Positions 47,801-58,638 are shown, counted from the first letter of the stretch. The stretch: DNA of 64,000 nt from Letharia columbiana (GCF_014066305.1 NW_023501057.1:248001-312000), one strand, 5' to 3'. Numbers and translations: made by a program. Notes: generated by a model not told the origin, from the sequence alone.

Positions 47801-49108
47801 ACCCAACCTACAAATCCAGTCAACATGACTTGGATCAATGGTCCGATCAATGATGACAGGGTCGTCGAAAACACTCAATCAACTATCGAATGGGAGGTAG
47901 GCGGTAATCCCATCACAGTCCCGCGGTCAGAACGCTTGTACCTTACGCCCACGGATGCTGCGACTATCTGCTACCATTATATAATTTTAGAGGACAAGTC
48001 GCAATACCTCCTCTACATTTTTCAAGCAGGCCAATATGTGACTCGGGGCTCCTAGCCGCGCACCGCGGAACTAACGTTGCTGCCAACCTTGGGCTTGAAG
48101 ATCCGGCGCCTCTCGACGATTGGCTGCACAATAGGCATCTCAAATGTCACAACAGTGCCCACGCGATTCCGCACCAAACCTAGGCCAACTGCGACGGCCG
48201 ACAACTTTCAGCTCGGAAACGAGGCAGCAAATGCGCTTGACGGTAATGCGAGTACATTTTGGCATTCAGAGTATTCACCAACTCTCATGCCTTTACACCA
48301 CACTATTATTATCGGTCTCGAGGCTGATTGTCCTATCAGTGGTTTGACATATCAGCCTCATCAGGACGGGTTCACAAATGGCAATATTGGAAAATATTTG
48401 ATCCAGCTCGGTCTCAACGGTCCAAAACTGGGATACGCCTTGTGCTACTGGTAGCTTCACTGATGATTCTTCCACCAAGGCGGTGAACTTCGCCAGCAAG
48501 AATTCACGATATGTAAAGCTTACCGCTATAACAGAAGCTGGCAATCGCGGTCCGTGCTCGAGCGCTGCAGAGATCGAAGTTTCTTACACCCAAGCATCAG
48601 GTGCCGACGTCGTTTTCTCCGAGCCTTGGGCTTCAAAGTACGTCCTCACTTTGAACAACTCTGGCACCCTAGATAGCTGTGGCTTGATCATCGACGGCAC
48701 TCACCAGAGCCAATCCGACCGCTCCATCTACCAGAGTCCCATCCCGGAAAACGGCTGCAGCGTCGCCGTATACTCCCTCTCAGCCTCCAAAGCTTACGAC
48801 TTCTTTGTCCCCAAACCTGGGGAACCGCCTATAATATCAGCCATTGGCTTCCAAGGGCCGTATTGGAATCCAAGTAATGGACGCTGGGTCAATTGGAGAA
48901 TGTCAATTGAGGATATTGGGGCTTCGAATATGAAGCTCGATCTTACGGCCATGAATACGGTGTTGGTGGTGACGGGGAAAAATTGCGTGACTGTGTTCTC
49001 AAATGGAGTCTTTCAATTTTCGAATACGACGGCCTTTGGCCAACCCATCACGACATTGAGCCCGCCGAAACTAGTCTCTTATTGGACTGATATCACGTAC
49101 GTTATTTA
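44874..49108 (+). pseudogene. Decayed large extracellular-type gene with C-terminal F5/8 type C (discoidin-like) domain
   Basis: Protein-like sequence continues for 4.2 kb on the plus strand but is broken by an in-frame TGA at 45029-45031, TAG 46426-46428, TAA 47552-47554, TAG 47582-47584 and TAG 48053-48055, plus frameshifts near 45965, 46940 and 48430. The composition is Ser/Thr/Asn-rich with many short beta-strand patterns, typical of secreted or cell-wall adhesin-like proteins. Between 48200 and 48590 an F5/8C domain is visible: NALDGNASTFWHSEYSP, ISGLTYQPHQDGFTNGNIG and, after the frameshift, SRYVKLTAITEAG...SAAEIEV. The 5' end with a signal peptide is missing. Intact relatives bind carbohydrate or surfaces; the exact family is unknown to me. 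Confidence 0.7.
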
Positions 49109-50075
49109 GGAAGAATTTCCCTCCTGAACGTATCCTATCATGAGTCACAAGACATGTCACGGCCGCGCAAAGGCTCCCACTCTGGCATTCACTCACTCAC
49201 GTACAACTTGGCTCATTAGTCCATTCACTCCTTGATCGCGATTTGCTAACTATGGTCTCTTCAGGTGGCATGCTTTGAGAGTGTATCCGCCGTTGAAGCT
49301 TGCGTCTTAGGCTGGGATGGATGTCTGGGCGCCTCTATGTTGGCTTGTTCCTGGAGGCGCAAAGTATCTTTTCTATGGATCATTCGGACCCATCGGTGAC
49401 GGTTGAGACGCTTTTCGCAGCTGCAGACGTACCATGTGGCCGGTCACCTGAGCTGTGCTCACGGGATTCTGCTGTGAGGGTTCATTTGTCTGTTGAGTCT
49501 TTGATCGTGCTACACACTTGTTCCCCCGCTCGCTGAGTGCTACCCGGCCACGAAACGAAACTTCTGTTTTTCTCCTTCTTTCTCTTCAAACGCGTCGTCG
49601 CTGTCCTCGCCTTTTGCTTCTTTAGTCGCTATCTTCGTGATTGATCAACGCCGAGTCCGACTATTCCCATTTATTTTGTGCCTCATGCAGCTCGCGAAAC
49701 ATTTTAGCCATATGTTATGAGGATCGCCTGTTAGTTGTGCGTTCTCGATCTAAAATTTGAAACACACCCTCATTTTAAAGGGGACCGGGATTATGGACCG
49801 CAATAATGAGCTAGTATACTCCATTGGGCGATATGAAGACGAGAAATAATTACAGCATGCCGACCTGATACAGATTGGTGACTATAGTAGTTGCTATATG
49901 ATCATGGCAACAGCTTTCCCTGTCGAGTAATGTTTATACAGTCTCGTACTAAGGAAAAGAAAACACAAGCAAAGAAAACAAAACAAAAGAAAATAAAGAT
50001 TAGTCAAATATGCCTCGACCTGTACATGTGGTTGACACGAGGGTCAGTTCCGCTCAAGGGCCATTCAAACGTAAA
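49109..50075. other. Intergenic region
   Basis: About 970 bp with no gene I can support. A-rich AAGAAAACAAAAC stretches occur near 49960-50000, at the 3' side of the minus-strand neighbour. Confidence 0.5.
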
Positions 50076-51116
50076 TCAGCCAATAGATGAGCTAGCCGAG
50101 GTGCCCAGGCTCCCTGCCTTCCCACGCTCCAAATCATCCCACAACCTATCGCTGTATTTTCTTTCATCCTCGAGCGCATCCCCAGTCGGACTGACTTTGC
50201 CCCATCCAAAAGACCACGATCTGTCGGTGACGCTCTTTGGAACAACATGCTTGAAAAAAGGCTTCAGGACAGGTACGCAAGCGCAAATGAGACCCGTGTT
50301 GACCTCGATAATGCTCCAGAGGAAAGTCTCGGCGGCCAGCCACGGACGGTCTTCCGATGTGAGATCTCGCACGGCGCAGACGAAACGGACGATGGCGACG
50401 GCCCAATTCCTAAAGAATCAATCAGCTTGGGCCGCTCGAGGTGCCACGGGCTGGGACGGACTCACACAGAGCCGATCATGAAGATCACCGATACCCCAAC
50501 CCTCTCCTTGCGAGATAGCTGTATTCGCCAGACCATAGGCAGTGGCAGGATAAACATGAGCATGATCCGTTATAAAGTTCAGAGAACCATAGCCGTAGTC
50601 GGCCTTGAGCGTAAAAATGCAGTGACCTGGTGTTTCGGGATCCCAGTATTTCGCAATTGGTTGGCAGCCGAATATCAGAGTCCAGAAATTGCTGAATAGG
50701 TAGCCGAACGTGACGAACATGGCAGCCCAAGTGCAGTACCGAAAGATCCTGTCGACATTGAAAATCCGCAGATACAGGAACAAGATTGACATTTTGTAGC
50801 CCAGCAGACTCGGCAAGTATGTGCAGGAAGCAATGAAGATCCATTTTTGGTATTGCTCCCTGAGGTCTCCGGGGAAGTCCCAGGCGTGCAGGCCCATTCC
50901 ATAGCGGGTCGAGACGCCTAGGAGGGTGCCGTAGGCGATGCAGAAGGGTAAGGTGATCAGCGCAGCATAATCCTCCCAACCTATTGCGCGGATGATCCGG
51001 GACCTCGTATATATTCGAATTGCAACAAAGACGGTGGAGAGTATGGAACAGGCGATAGCAGTTGCAATGATTTCATTAGCCCGTGAAGGGACACCCGTCG
51101 GAACACGAGCTGCCAT
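50076..51116 (-). CDS. Fungal rhodopsin-like (SAT4/Pth11-type) integral membrane protein, with a frame break
   Basis: ATG 51116; exons complement(50076..50409, 50466..51116) with a 56-bp GTGAGT intron, about 327 residues. Seven membrane segments of the fungal rhodopsin domain are visible. They include IYTRSRIIRAIGWEDYAAL, TLLGVSTRYGMGLH, SILFLYLRIF, FGCQPIAKYWDPE, LPLPMVWRIQLSRKERVGV and, after the intron, WAVAIVRFVCAVRDL and WSIIEVNTGLICACVPVL. The family includes Pth11-like surface sensors and many orphan proteins. Near 50560 the frame changes: the YGSLNFITD block and MLMFILPLPMVW fit the family only if one base in GATC is skipped. No intron fits there. It is therefore either recently broken or mis-sequenced. 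Confidence 0.8.
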
Positions 51117-51769
51117 AGCAAAAGCACCTCTCAGTTATACAGATAGAAAATGCACCAAATCAAAAGACGGAGCAAGAATCATGGGGAAGCCCCTCAACTT
51201 GAGGCGAAAGCAGACATACCACAAAATCGAGGATGAAGTTGAGAATGGACTTATGACTGCAGGACATGTCAGCATGGGGGTGTAGCTTCAGCATACCATT
51301 GGCCACACCTTCAGCGTTGAAATCAAAATAACTATGCAATTGCTGACTACTTCGTAATGCCAGAGCCAGATGATGGTGCAATTGCTAACCTTGACGTAAA
51401 AAAGCCGTGGCCATTTGGAAATGCATAGAATTTCAAACGCCGCACGAATCAGATTCCGGAAAACCGTAGCTAGCACTACACTGCTCCGCCGTTCTCTAAC
51501 CATTACAGTCTGGGTATCTGTAGCTATATATGTGGTCAGCATGACTGTTGAAATTATTCTCCTTAGTGCTTACGTTATTAATGGACACCTTCACCGGTCC
51601 ATTAGACGCTGCTCAAGCGCTATGTCCACATTGGGCTAGTTCATCGACCGGGGATTCCAAGGTCAAGATCTGTCTACCTTTTGTTTTCCTCCCCCATTTG
51701 GTCCCGAATCCGTCATGGTCCACCATCTGGCACTATCGCCATCGCTAGTGCTTAACATTTCTTCCCAAA
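51117..51769. other. Intergenic region
   Basis: About 650 bp without a supported feature. Overlapping short frames occur on both strands. Confidence 0.45.
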
Positions 51770-52735
51770 ATGCCAACGGACAGTTACTTCAACGAGTATT
51801 CTCTCTTCCCTTAGAGTATCCGTAGACAACCTTCGGTGTCTCTCTTTCAATACGCTGATGACTAACGATAAGTATAAGTCTAAACAACCGCGGCTCTTTC
51901 AAGCTTACAAGAAAATCGGCTTCTTCACTGTGACCTTAAAAGACTCGAGTCAGAATAACACAATACTTTAAACACGCTAAGACTGCCTTTGACCTGAACG
52001 AAAAAACACTCAAGACTACTCAGGGAACGTTGAGAAAGCATGCCTTCAGACCTCCGGTAGATAATTTTTGGGTATATAATTCTGAACCTTTGTTGGTGAA
52101 ATGAAGCTGAAAGACGGTAGCCCCGATTGCATCGAATTCTACAGCCTCGGACAGGATGATATGCTTGGCACATCAGCTCCACGCGATAACCCTGAAGTTA
52201 TTGAGAGTGATTGTAAGACCTTTCAGAACTTCTTTTGTCATACGTATGGGACTACTCGCCATCTCCTCGCCCTTTTGGACAAGCACTCGGGTCTCGAGCA
52301 TGGCACATTCGCCGCCCTCAGTCTTCAAGACAAGCCTTCGGGAGCTTTCTCCTCGCCTACCCAATTGCCTTTCGCAGACAGTGGGTAGTCATTGGGATCA
52401 AGCTCGTCGTTCATACCGACTTTGGCATCATAACCATTTTTCTCAACATCGTCGGTGGATTACAGATCCTTCCCCCTGAGCCGAAAACATTGACCAACAT
52501 TGACGATATATTCGTCCCGAGCCAGGATGTGCTCTCACCAACCTCGGCGACATAATGGTTCAATGGAGCAGCGGAGTTTTGCGAAGCAACATGCATCGCC
52601 TGGCGACGGCACCTGGGCAGCAGGCGGGCTGAGCACGCTACAGCCCAGCATATCTGGTACGCTCAGCATCCAACGTATCCATGTGACGACTTGCGGGCAG
52701 CCATGTTATCCCCCAGCCTTTTGACGGAGAAGAAG
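51770..52735 (+). pseudogene. 2-oxoglutarate/Fe(II)-dependent dioxygenase (isopenicillin N synthase-like) pseudogene
   Basis: The stretch follows the layout of fungal 2OG oxygenases in pieces from several frames. An N-terminal FQAYKKIGFFTV (the GFF-x-V DIOX_N motif) is followed by DLNEKTLK. Next are IEFYSLGQDDMLGTS, FAALSLQDKPSGA, and HTDFGIITIFLNIVGGLQI, which carries the metal-binding H-x-D. Then comes NLGDIMVQWSSGVLRSNMHRL, with the distal His in MHR. In-frame stops after QQAG (TGA near 52629) and VSM (TGA near 52684), together with frameshifts near 51960, 52090, 52385 and 52530, rule out a working enzyme. Intact members hydroxylate or cyclise small metabolites, often in secondary metabolism. 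Confidence 0.75.
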
Positions 52736-53346
52736 ACGACGAGGACATTTACGCACAAATTGTCATGGTGAAGAATCAGCCGAAGAGTGTAGGAGGCTTT
52801 GGAAGTACAAAAGCAGTGACGCGCTGAGGCAACGGCTAAAGTGAAGCTCTACTATGAGTGAATGAAGATGGTTTTGTGTGAAATTAAACAAGAGCAGATA
52901 GGCAATTGATCAGGAATACGTATCCACGCATTCGTCCATTAGGGCCAAATAGCATCATAGCAACAACTAGGTGGGCGGTGACCTGGCGACCATGAACTTA
53001 GGATGTTCTGGGAGCGTAAATCTCGTGACTTCAGGGCCAAATGTTGAAATCGAGCAGCCATAGCCGATTACGCGGCAGCCAATGCAAGCTCCTTGGACTA
53101 GCACCTCTCCTAACACGATGAATCCGGATAGACTCCTCCCTGCGCGTTGTCCCTGTTGTCTTTATCGTTCCCTGACTCCTTTGCTTCCTTCGTCTTCCCC
53201 GGATGCTCCCTCGGAAGTGGCCATGCTCCTTTCCAAGGATAGAAACGCTAATCGGAGATCCGAGTCTGCGCTGTATATTATGGATATGTTGGGGACGGGA
53301 CGGGGCCTGCATTGCAGAAGTCATTCATAGACGGTGAACCTACTGA
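52736..53346. other. Intergenic region, possible first exon of the small VLQF-family copy
   Basis: An ATG at 53118 opens a short plus-strand frame (MNPDRLLPARC...) to 53330 that might belong to the following small gene, but no splice I tried is convincing. Confidence 0.3.
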
Positions 53347-53580
53347 ATGGAGGTTGTTGGAGTCCTACAATTCAGAGGCGTTACCGGAGAAGAACATGAG
53401 ACTTTCCTAAAGAATTGTCATTATACATTCAGAGGAATAATATCTAAGCGTTCAATGTTTTTCATTCATTCAATATCCTTTGATAGAAAGGGCCAATTTG
53501 TTCTGGTTGATACGCACCAAAACGTGCGATCGTGGGATGCGCAGCGTACGTGTAAAGCAGCGCTCCCCCTAGCCCGATAG
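53347..53580 (+). CDS. Second copy of the small VLQF-family protein (partial or degraded)
   Basis: ATG 53347 reads MEVVGVLQFRGVTGEE and, 35 residues on, FDRKGQFVLVDTHQNVRSW, then a stop at 53578-53580. These blocks match VLQFRRAVPD and KKDGRFILVDSYRYVRNG in the gene at 29740-30331, at similar spacing. The nucleotide core GTCCTACAATTCAG is shared with the fragments at 15303-15475. A longer N-terminal part as in the other copy is not seen in this frame. It is likely a truncated copy. The function is unknown. Confidence 0.35.
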   Translation: MEVVGVLQFRGVTGEEHETFLKNCHYTFRGIISKRSMFFIHSISFDRKGQFVLVDTHQNVRSWDAQRTCKAALPLAR

Positions 53581-54073
53581 GGGCTAAGATTAAGGTCAAC
53601 GCATATCTCTAATAGCTTGGCATGAGCAAGGATAAAAATAGGCCAAGAAGACACCCCAACCTCACCTTCGAGGGTCAGATATGAGCTGCTGTCAGATTCC
53701 CTCCTTGTCAGACAATTGAACTGATATATCGATTCCCCATCCTTACATTTTTTGACGATCACATCCAACGGGGACTTGCTGCGCAGGGTTTGACGACCTG
53801 GTGTCCAATCAAGCTACAAAGATAACATCATTAATAGCCTTATGTTCGACTATCTATGGTGTGGTCCAAATATTTGTCCATTGTAGCTATCAGCATTTAT
53901 CTGACGTTATATACAAGAGCACTCTTCATTGCGCATGAAAAGTGAGATCAGACCGCGGCACGGATCTGCCGTGTTGAAGAATTGTTGACGATTCAAAGCC
54001 ATTTGAAGAACACAAGTTAGGTCCCGCACCTCTTGGGTCATGAGATGAATCTAGAGAATCATCTTCGAAGACC

Positions 54074-55057
54074 ATGTTATCGCGACCCTTTCGCCGTTTG
54101 GCCTCCACGGCCGTCTCGCCCAGACACAAACAATTAGTGGAAGACTTCTTCTACACAGCGCAAAGTGTTCCTTCGATCGTCAGAAAGCAATTCCTCGACC
54201 CAAACCAAATTCAACGTCTCAGCTTGACCCTCAACAGACCGCGGCTCTACCGAGTCGGGCAAATTCTCGAGAACGAGATTCCACTGAATGGTACGCCTCT
54301 TGCACCTGGCTACCACCTCGTCTACTTCACACCAGCCGCATTGCCAGACCACCTGGGTAGAGATGGCACAGATATCAGCTATAGTCCTGCGGAGCCGTTC
54401 ACTCGACGAATGTGGGCCGGTGGTAGGATTGACTGGGTAAAGGAAAACCCGCTTCGCATTGGTGACGAGGCAATAGAGACAACGAAACTCGTTTTTGCAA
54501 AGCCCAAAGTCACGAGAGCCGGTGAGGAAGTGGTTGTTGTCGGCGTGAAGAAGACGTTTGAGAACGCGAAAGGGCTGGCACTCTTCGACAGGAGGGATTG
54601 GGTGTTCCGCACACAGCTCTCGGGACTTCCGCCATCGCATGACTACTCAGAGTCTACTGGAAGTGACGATGCTCTCCTTCCTTTACCAGACACGTCACAA
54701 AAGTCACGAGACTATTTGCAGACCGCAGTCTCACTTTTTCGATTTTCGGCGCTTACCTTCAACGCTCACAAGATACATTACTCGCGGCCCTGGTGTAGAG
54801 ATGTGGAAGGTCATAGGGAAATTGTTGTGCATGGTCCATTGAACCTGATCAATATGCTAGACTTCTGGAGAGATGAGCAAGCAGACGACTTCATGATTCC
54901 ACAATCCATTAGTTACCGCGCTACGGCTCCATTTTATGCGGGGGAGAAATACAGGGCGCTGTTGGAAAGAGAGACCGACACGACATCGATCAAACTTTGG
55001 GGACACAATGGGAAAGGCGACGTCAAAGTGGGCATGTTAGGTGACGTGGTGGACTAA
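54074..55057 (+). CDS. Hotdog-fold hydratase: HTD2-like / mesaconyl-C4-CoA (itaconyl-CoA) hydratase-like, mitochondrial
   Basis: A single exon with ATG 54074 gives 327 residues. The start MLSRPFRRLASTAVSPRHK is Arg/Ser-rich without acids, a mitochondrial presequence. An N-terminal hotdog part follows (YHLVYFTPAALPDHLGRDG, RRMWAGGRIDW). The C-terminal hydratase-2 motif is FRFSALTFNAHKIHYSRPW, followed by VVHGPL. Members of this family are either 3-hydroxyacyl-thioester dehydratases of mitochondrial fatty acid synthesis (yeast Htd2) or mesaconyl-C4/itaconyl-CoA hydratases; fungal genomes annotate many as the latter. Sequence alone does not separate the two. A CoA-ligase-like gene and an SDR follow downstream, on the same strand. 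Confidence 0.82.
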   Translation: MLSRPFRRLASTAVSPRHKQLVEDFFYTAQSVPSIVRKQFLDPNQIQRLSLTLNRPRLYRVGQILENEIPLNGTPLAPGYHLVYFTPAALPDHLGRDGTDISYSPAEPFTRRMWAGGRIDWVKENPLRIGDEAIETTKLVFAKPKVTRAGEEVVVVGVKKTFENAKGLALFDRRDWVFRTQLSGLPPSHDYSESTGSDDALLPLPDTSQKSRDYLQTAVSLFRFSALTFNAHKIHYSRPWCRDVEGHREIVVHGPLNLINMLDFWRDEQADDFMIPQSISYRATAPFYAGEKYRALLERETDTTSIKLWGHNGKGDVKVGMLGDVVD

Positions 55058-55480
55058 GCGTGTTACAAACAGAGGAGGTAGTCCTTCGACATTATACTAA
55101 CGGCTTGCGCTCGAGATAGAAGTAAACGCAGCGTCGTGCTAGTCAAAATCCCACGTCTCTATCAGCCCACCAAAGCAATAGCCAACTAGCTCTCGAATGC
55201 AGCTCACCTTTCGCTGCTTAGCTGCTGCAAATTCCCGCAATCCTCTCCCAAGATGATCTCGGCATCAGCCCATGCTACCATGAGACGAGAATGTCCCGAT
55301 CCCGGCCCCGCTGCGACCGCGGTCCGGGGCTCCGTGTGTAACTAACAAGAGGGCAACGCTACCTCATCTATCCTGCTAAAAGGTGACTTGAGTAATATCG
55401 CGTCATGCTCTGCAACGCGTCTCCTCTTTTCCGCCCGCTTAAAACCTGTCAGATGCAAAACCTTCTCCAATACCATAGCA
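55058..55480. other. Intergenic gap upstream of the succinate-CoA ligase-like gene
   Basis: About 420 bp. The frame of the ligase gene is open back to 55388 but without an ATG. No other feature is seen. Confidence 0.5.
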
Positions 55481-56752
55481 ATGGCCCGACCAAGCCTTCT
55501 ACACCACACCAAATGCCTGCCCAAGATATCCTTTGCTCAACGGCGATGCCTGAGTCTTCACGAATACCAGGCGCAACATCTTCTCGCACAGTACGAAGTC
55601 CCCATGCCGCGGGGATGGCTGGCTACGGCGCCCACCGAGGTTGCAAATCTATCGATAAGTTCGGAGGTCAGGGTGTGATCAAATCTGAAATCCTCGCTGG
55701 AGGGCGTGGAAAGGGAAGGTTTGGAAACGGATTCAAAGGCGGCGTTCGCGTGGTCTCATCGTTAGTTGATCTACCCCAAGTGCTGTCGCATCTGCATCGG
55801 TGCGAAGCCGACGCTGGATGATAATAGAGTAGACGAAGGCAAGAACATCTCGGCGAGGATGCTCGGCCAGCGCTTGTTTACAAATCAAACGCCGCCTGAA
55901 GGTCTACCCGTCGACAAGGTATACGTCGTAGAGCAATTGAGTATAGGGCACGAGTATTACCTCGCAATCATTACAGACAGAGCCAACGCCTGCCCAATAC
56001 TCGTCATGTCCCAAGGCGGTGGTTCTGGTATCGAGGACCTAGCGGCCAAAGACCCGCGAGCTGTAGTCAAAGTGCCATTAGATTATACAGAAGGTGTGAC
56101 GGCAGAGGCCGTATCAATGATATGTGAACGCTTGGCTTTACAGGCAGATCGTGAAACACTGACCGCCCTACTCCAACGTCTTTTCACCTCCTTCAAGGAA
56201 CGCGATGCCACACTCGTAGAGATCAACCCCTTGATCCGTGAGCCCAAAACCGGACGTTTCATCTGCGCCTGTTCCAAAGTGTCCATCGATACCGCCGCAT
56301 CAAAACGCCAGAGCGAAATATTCGGTCTCCGCGACCGGAATCAAGGAATGGCAGTGGAATTGGAAGCCGAGAAGCATGGTCTAGTGTACATTCAGCTTGA
56401 AGGAAACATCGGCTGTCTCGTCAACGGGGTCGGACTGGCTATGGCAACGAATGACGCTGTTGCTCATCATGGCGGAAAATGTGCAAACTTTCTCGATGGC
56501 GGAGGGCAAGCGACGAAGGAGACAATGGTCAAAGCGTTTGAGCTCAAACTGAGCGACAAAAGGGTTGATACCATCTTGGTGAATATATATGGTGGCAAGT
56601 CCGGTCAAAGTGGATTGACAGATCTGGGGAGATGCTAACGATCTCTTCCAACAGGAATTATCCGTTGCGACATGATAGCAGAATTCATCATTGCTGCCGC
56701 CCAGGACTTCAACAACATACCAATCGTTGTACGTCTTCAGGGGCCCTGGTAA
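55481..56752 (+). pseudogene. Succinate-CoA ligase beta-subunit-like gene, degraded
   Basis: ATG 55481 starts a presequence (MARPSLLHHTKCLPK) leading to RRCLSLHEYQAQHLLAQY, the N-terminus of mature SucC/Lsc2-type subunits. One base is missing near 55660, between VANLS and KFGGQGVIKSEILAGGRGKG. Exons then run 55828..56594 (after a 67-bp intron from 55761) and 56655..56752. ATP-grasp and ligase motifs are good: QGGGSGIEDLAA, LVEINPLI, GNIGCLVNGVGLAMATND, CANFLDGGGQA and [15 protein letters not shown]. Intron 2 (56595-56654) has a GC donor (GCAAGT) with a perfect GCTAAC branch. After VVRLQG the frame stops at TAA 56750-56752; a second frame stays open to 56880 but diverges from the family. I read it as a divergent paralogue in decay, not the main Lsc2. 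Confidence 0.7.
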
Positions 56753-57201
56753 ACGCTAGAGCTGAGGGACTTTGGAAAGATAATGGTGGTACGAGCTTGA
56801 AAATAGTGTATTTCGTCTTGCTACCTTTGAATCATTGGTACACTGGGTGGAGCATTTTTGGCAAAGTGGGTGAAGGGTAACTGGTACGATGGGTATATGA
56901 GCGATCGAGACACAAACACATTTTAACTGGTTAATGCCCACGGCAGTCCATCAGGAGCGCGGGCCATCACTCAGTGTGAATATTGGTTGGAGTAGTTAGC
57001 TTGACTAGGTATTAGCTCGTTGCAATTGCATGCATTGCCGTGGGGCTGCTTCCGAGAAGACCCCGCAATCCGTGAACCCGGCCGGTCCGCCTCAGAACGC
57101 GACCTCCTGCAAATACTACCATAGTACATTGATCGCGTCTGCAGCTCGACCTGAGATACAGCACAGGCAAATATAAGATGGAAAGCTGAGTAGAGCTTGG
57201 G
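56753..57201. other. Intergenic gap upstream of the SDR
   Basis: About 450 bp, including the possible out-of-frame tail of the ligase-like gene up to 56880. No other feature seen. Confidence 0.5.
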
Positions 57202-58226
57202 ATGTCCTCGATAGCAAAAGCTGGTCGACTAGCCGGAAAGGTTGCCATTGTCACAGGTTAGACCGTCGTCTCGCATGCGCCCATTACAGAGCTGATAACA
57301 TTTTGCAGGTGGTGGCTCCGGCTATGGTGCAGGCATAGCCACATTGTTTGCAGAACAAGGGGCGAAAGTAGTGGTGGCCGACATCAATGAAGATGGCGGC
57401 AAGCGTACGGTCTCAGCTATGCCAGACAGCATGAGATTTCACAAAGTAAATGTCGCAAAAGAGAGCGACTGGCAAAGACTTGTTGAATCTACGCAATCCG
57501 CGTTTGGAAGCATCAATTGTCTGGTCAACAACGCTGGGACAACGTACCGCAACAAGGGGTGCCTCCATGTCTACAAGCAATACGCGTGTCACCTAGCTAA
57601 TGCCCATTGCAGCCGACCCTGGAGGTTACTGAAGCCGACTTTGATAGATGTTTCAACGTCAACGTCAAAGGTGTCTTCTTCGGCACCTCTGCCGTCCTAC
57701 CCCGGCTTCTTGAGCAGAGGAGCGGCGGGTCTATCATAAATATCGCCTCTGTAGGAGCTACTCGACCGCGTCCGGGGCTGGTTTGGTACAACAGTTCGAA
57801 AGGAGCGGTGTGGAATGTAAGAGCCAGCTTTTCAACTGCCCTATGATCATTCTCACCCTGTGTTGTGACATTGTGCCCCACCGCTGATCGTTTCACCCAG
57901 GCGACCAAGGGTCTGGCAGCTGAGTTCGGTCCTCATGGCATACGAGTCAATTCAATCTGCCCGCTTCTTGGTGGCACAGGCTTGTGAGTCGCAGATTAGG
58001 ATTGGTATGATGTTTCCGAAAGGTCCTGACGCGTGGTTGCAGGTTTGAGTCCTTTTCAGGTGTGCCTGACACGCCGGAAAATCGAGCGAAGTTTTTGTCA
58101 AACGTTCCTCTTGGCCGACTGTGCGAACCCTCAGATGTTGCATCGGCCTGTCTCTTTTTCGCGTCCGATGAGTCGTCTTTCGTGACTGGTGTCAACATGG
58201 AAGTTGATGGAGGTCGAGCGGTGTAG
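57202..58226 (+). CDS. Short-chain dehydrogenase/reductase (classical SDR)
   Basis: Five exons, 57202..57256, 57309..57556, 57613..57816, 57901..57983 and 58043..58226, give 257 residues. NAD(P)-binding GGGSGYGAGIA completes TGxxxGxG across intron 1, followed by VVVADINEDGG (an acidic residue that favours NAD), CLVNNAGTTYRNK, and the catalytic Ser and Tyr-x3-Lys in INIASVG...WYNSSKGAV. The end is FVTGVNMEVDGGRAV. The substrate is unknown. The splice after TTYRNK is odd: the family fit needs the exon to end at 57556, but the nearest GT is at 57559-57560, so GGGG here looks two bases too long. The gene sits 12 bp from the start of RIP-mutated DNA. Confidence 0.88.
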
Positions 58227-58638
58227 AATAAAGATAATAAAATTATATAAAGTATAGTTATTATAGATATACGAACCTCCTTCTTAAAAAGAAATTAATA
58301 CTCTTCTTATACTACTCGTTTAAGAACTTAAAATTAAAATATTTATCTTAATAATTATTATCGTAAGATTAAGTTTAAGACTTTATAGTTATAGTAATAG
58401 AATACTTAATTTTTTATAGTAGAATTAAATTGCGATAGCTCTCTCGTCGATAATTATAAGTTAAAAAAATGGGCTGTTATAATATAATAAAGGTATATCT
58501 ATAGATATAAGATTATCGTATATTAGTATTAATTAATATTCTAATAGAAAGTATAAAGAGTATTTATTTAATACTATCTTATTCGCTTTCGAGCTTATAA
58601 TCTATTAAAAAGAATAAAATATAAATAACGATAATATA
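58227..58638. mobile_element. AT-rich RIP-mutated DNA, left part, upstream of the nested mini-LTR element
   Basis: The base composition changes abruptly after the SDR stop to A/T with CpG kept and few CA or TG dinucleotides, the signature of RIP. No coding is left. It is likely the 5' part of the same mutated element that continues at 59595. Confidence 0.75.
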
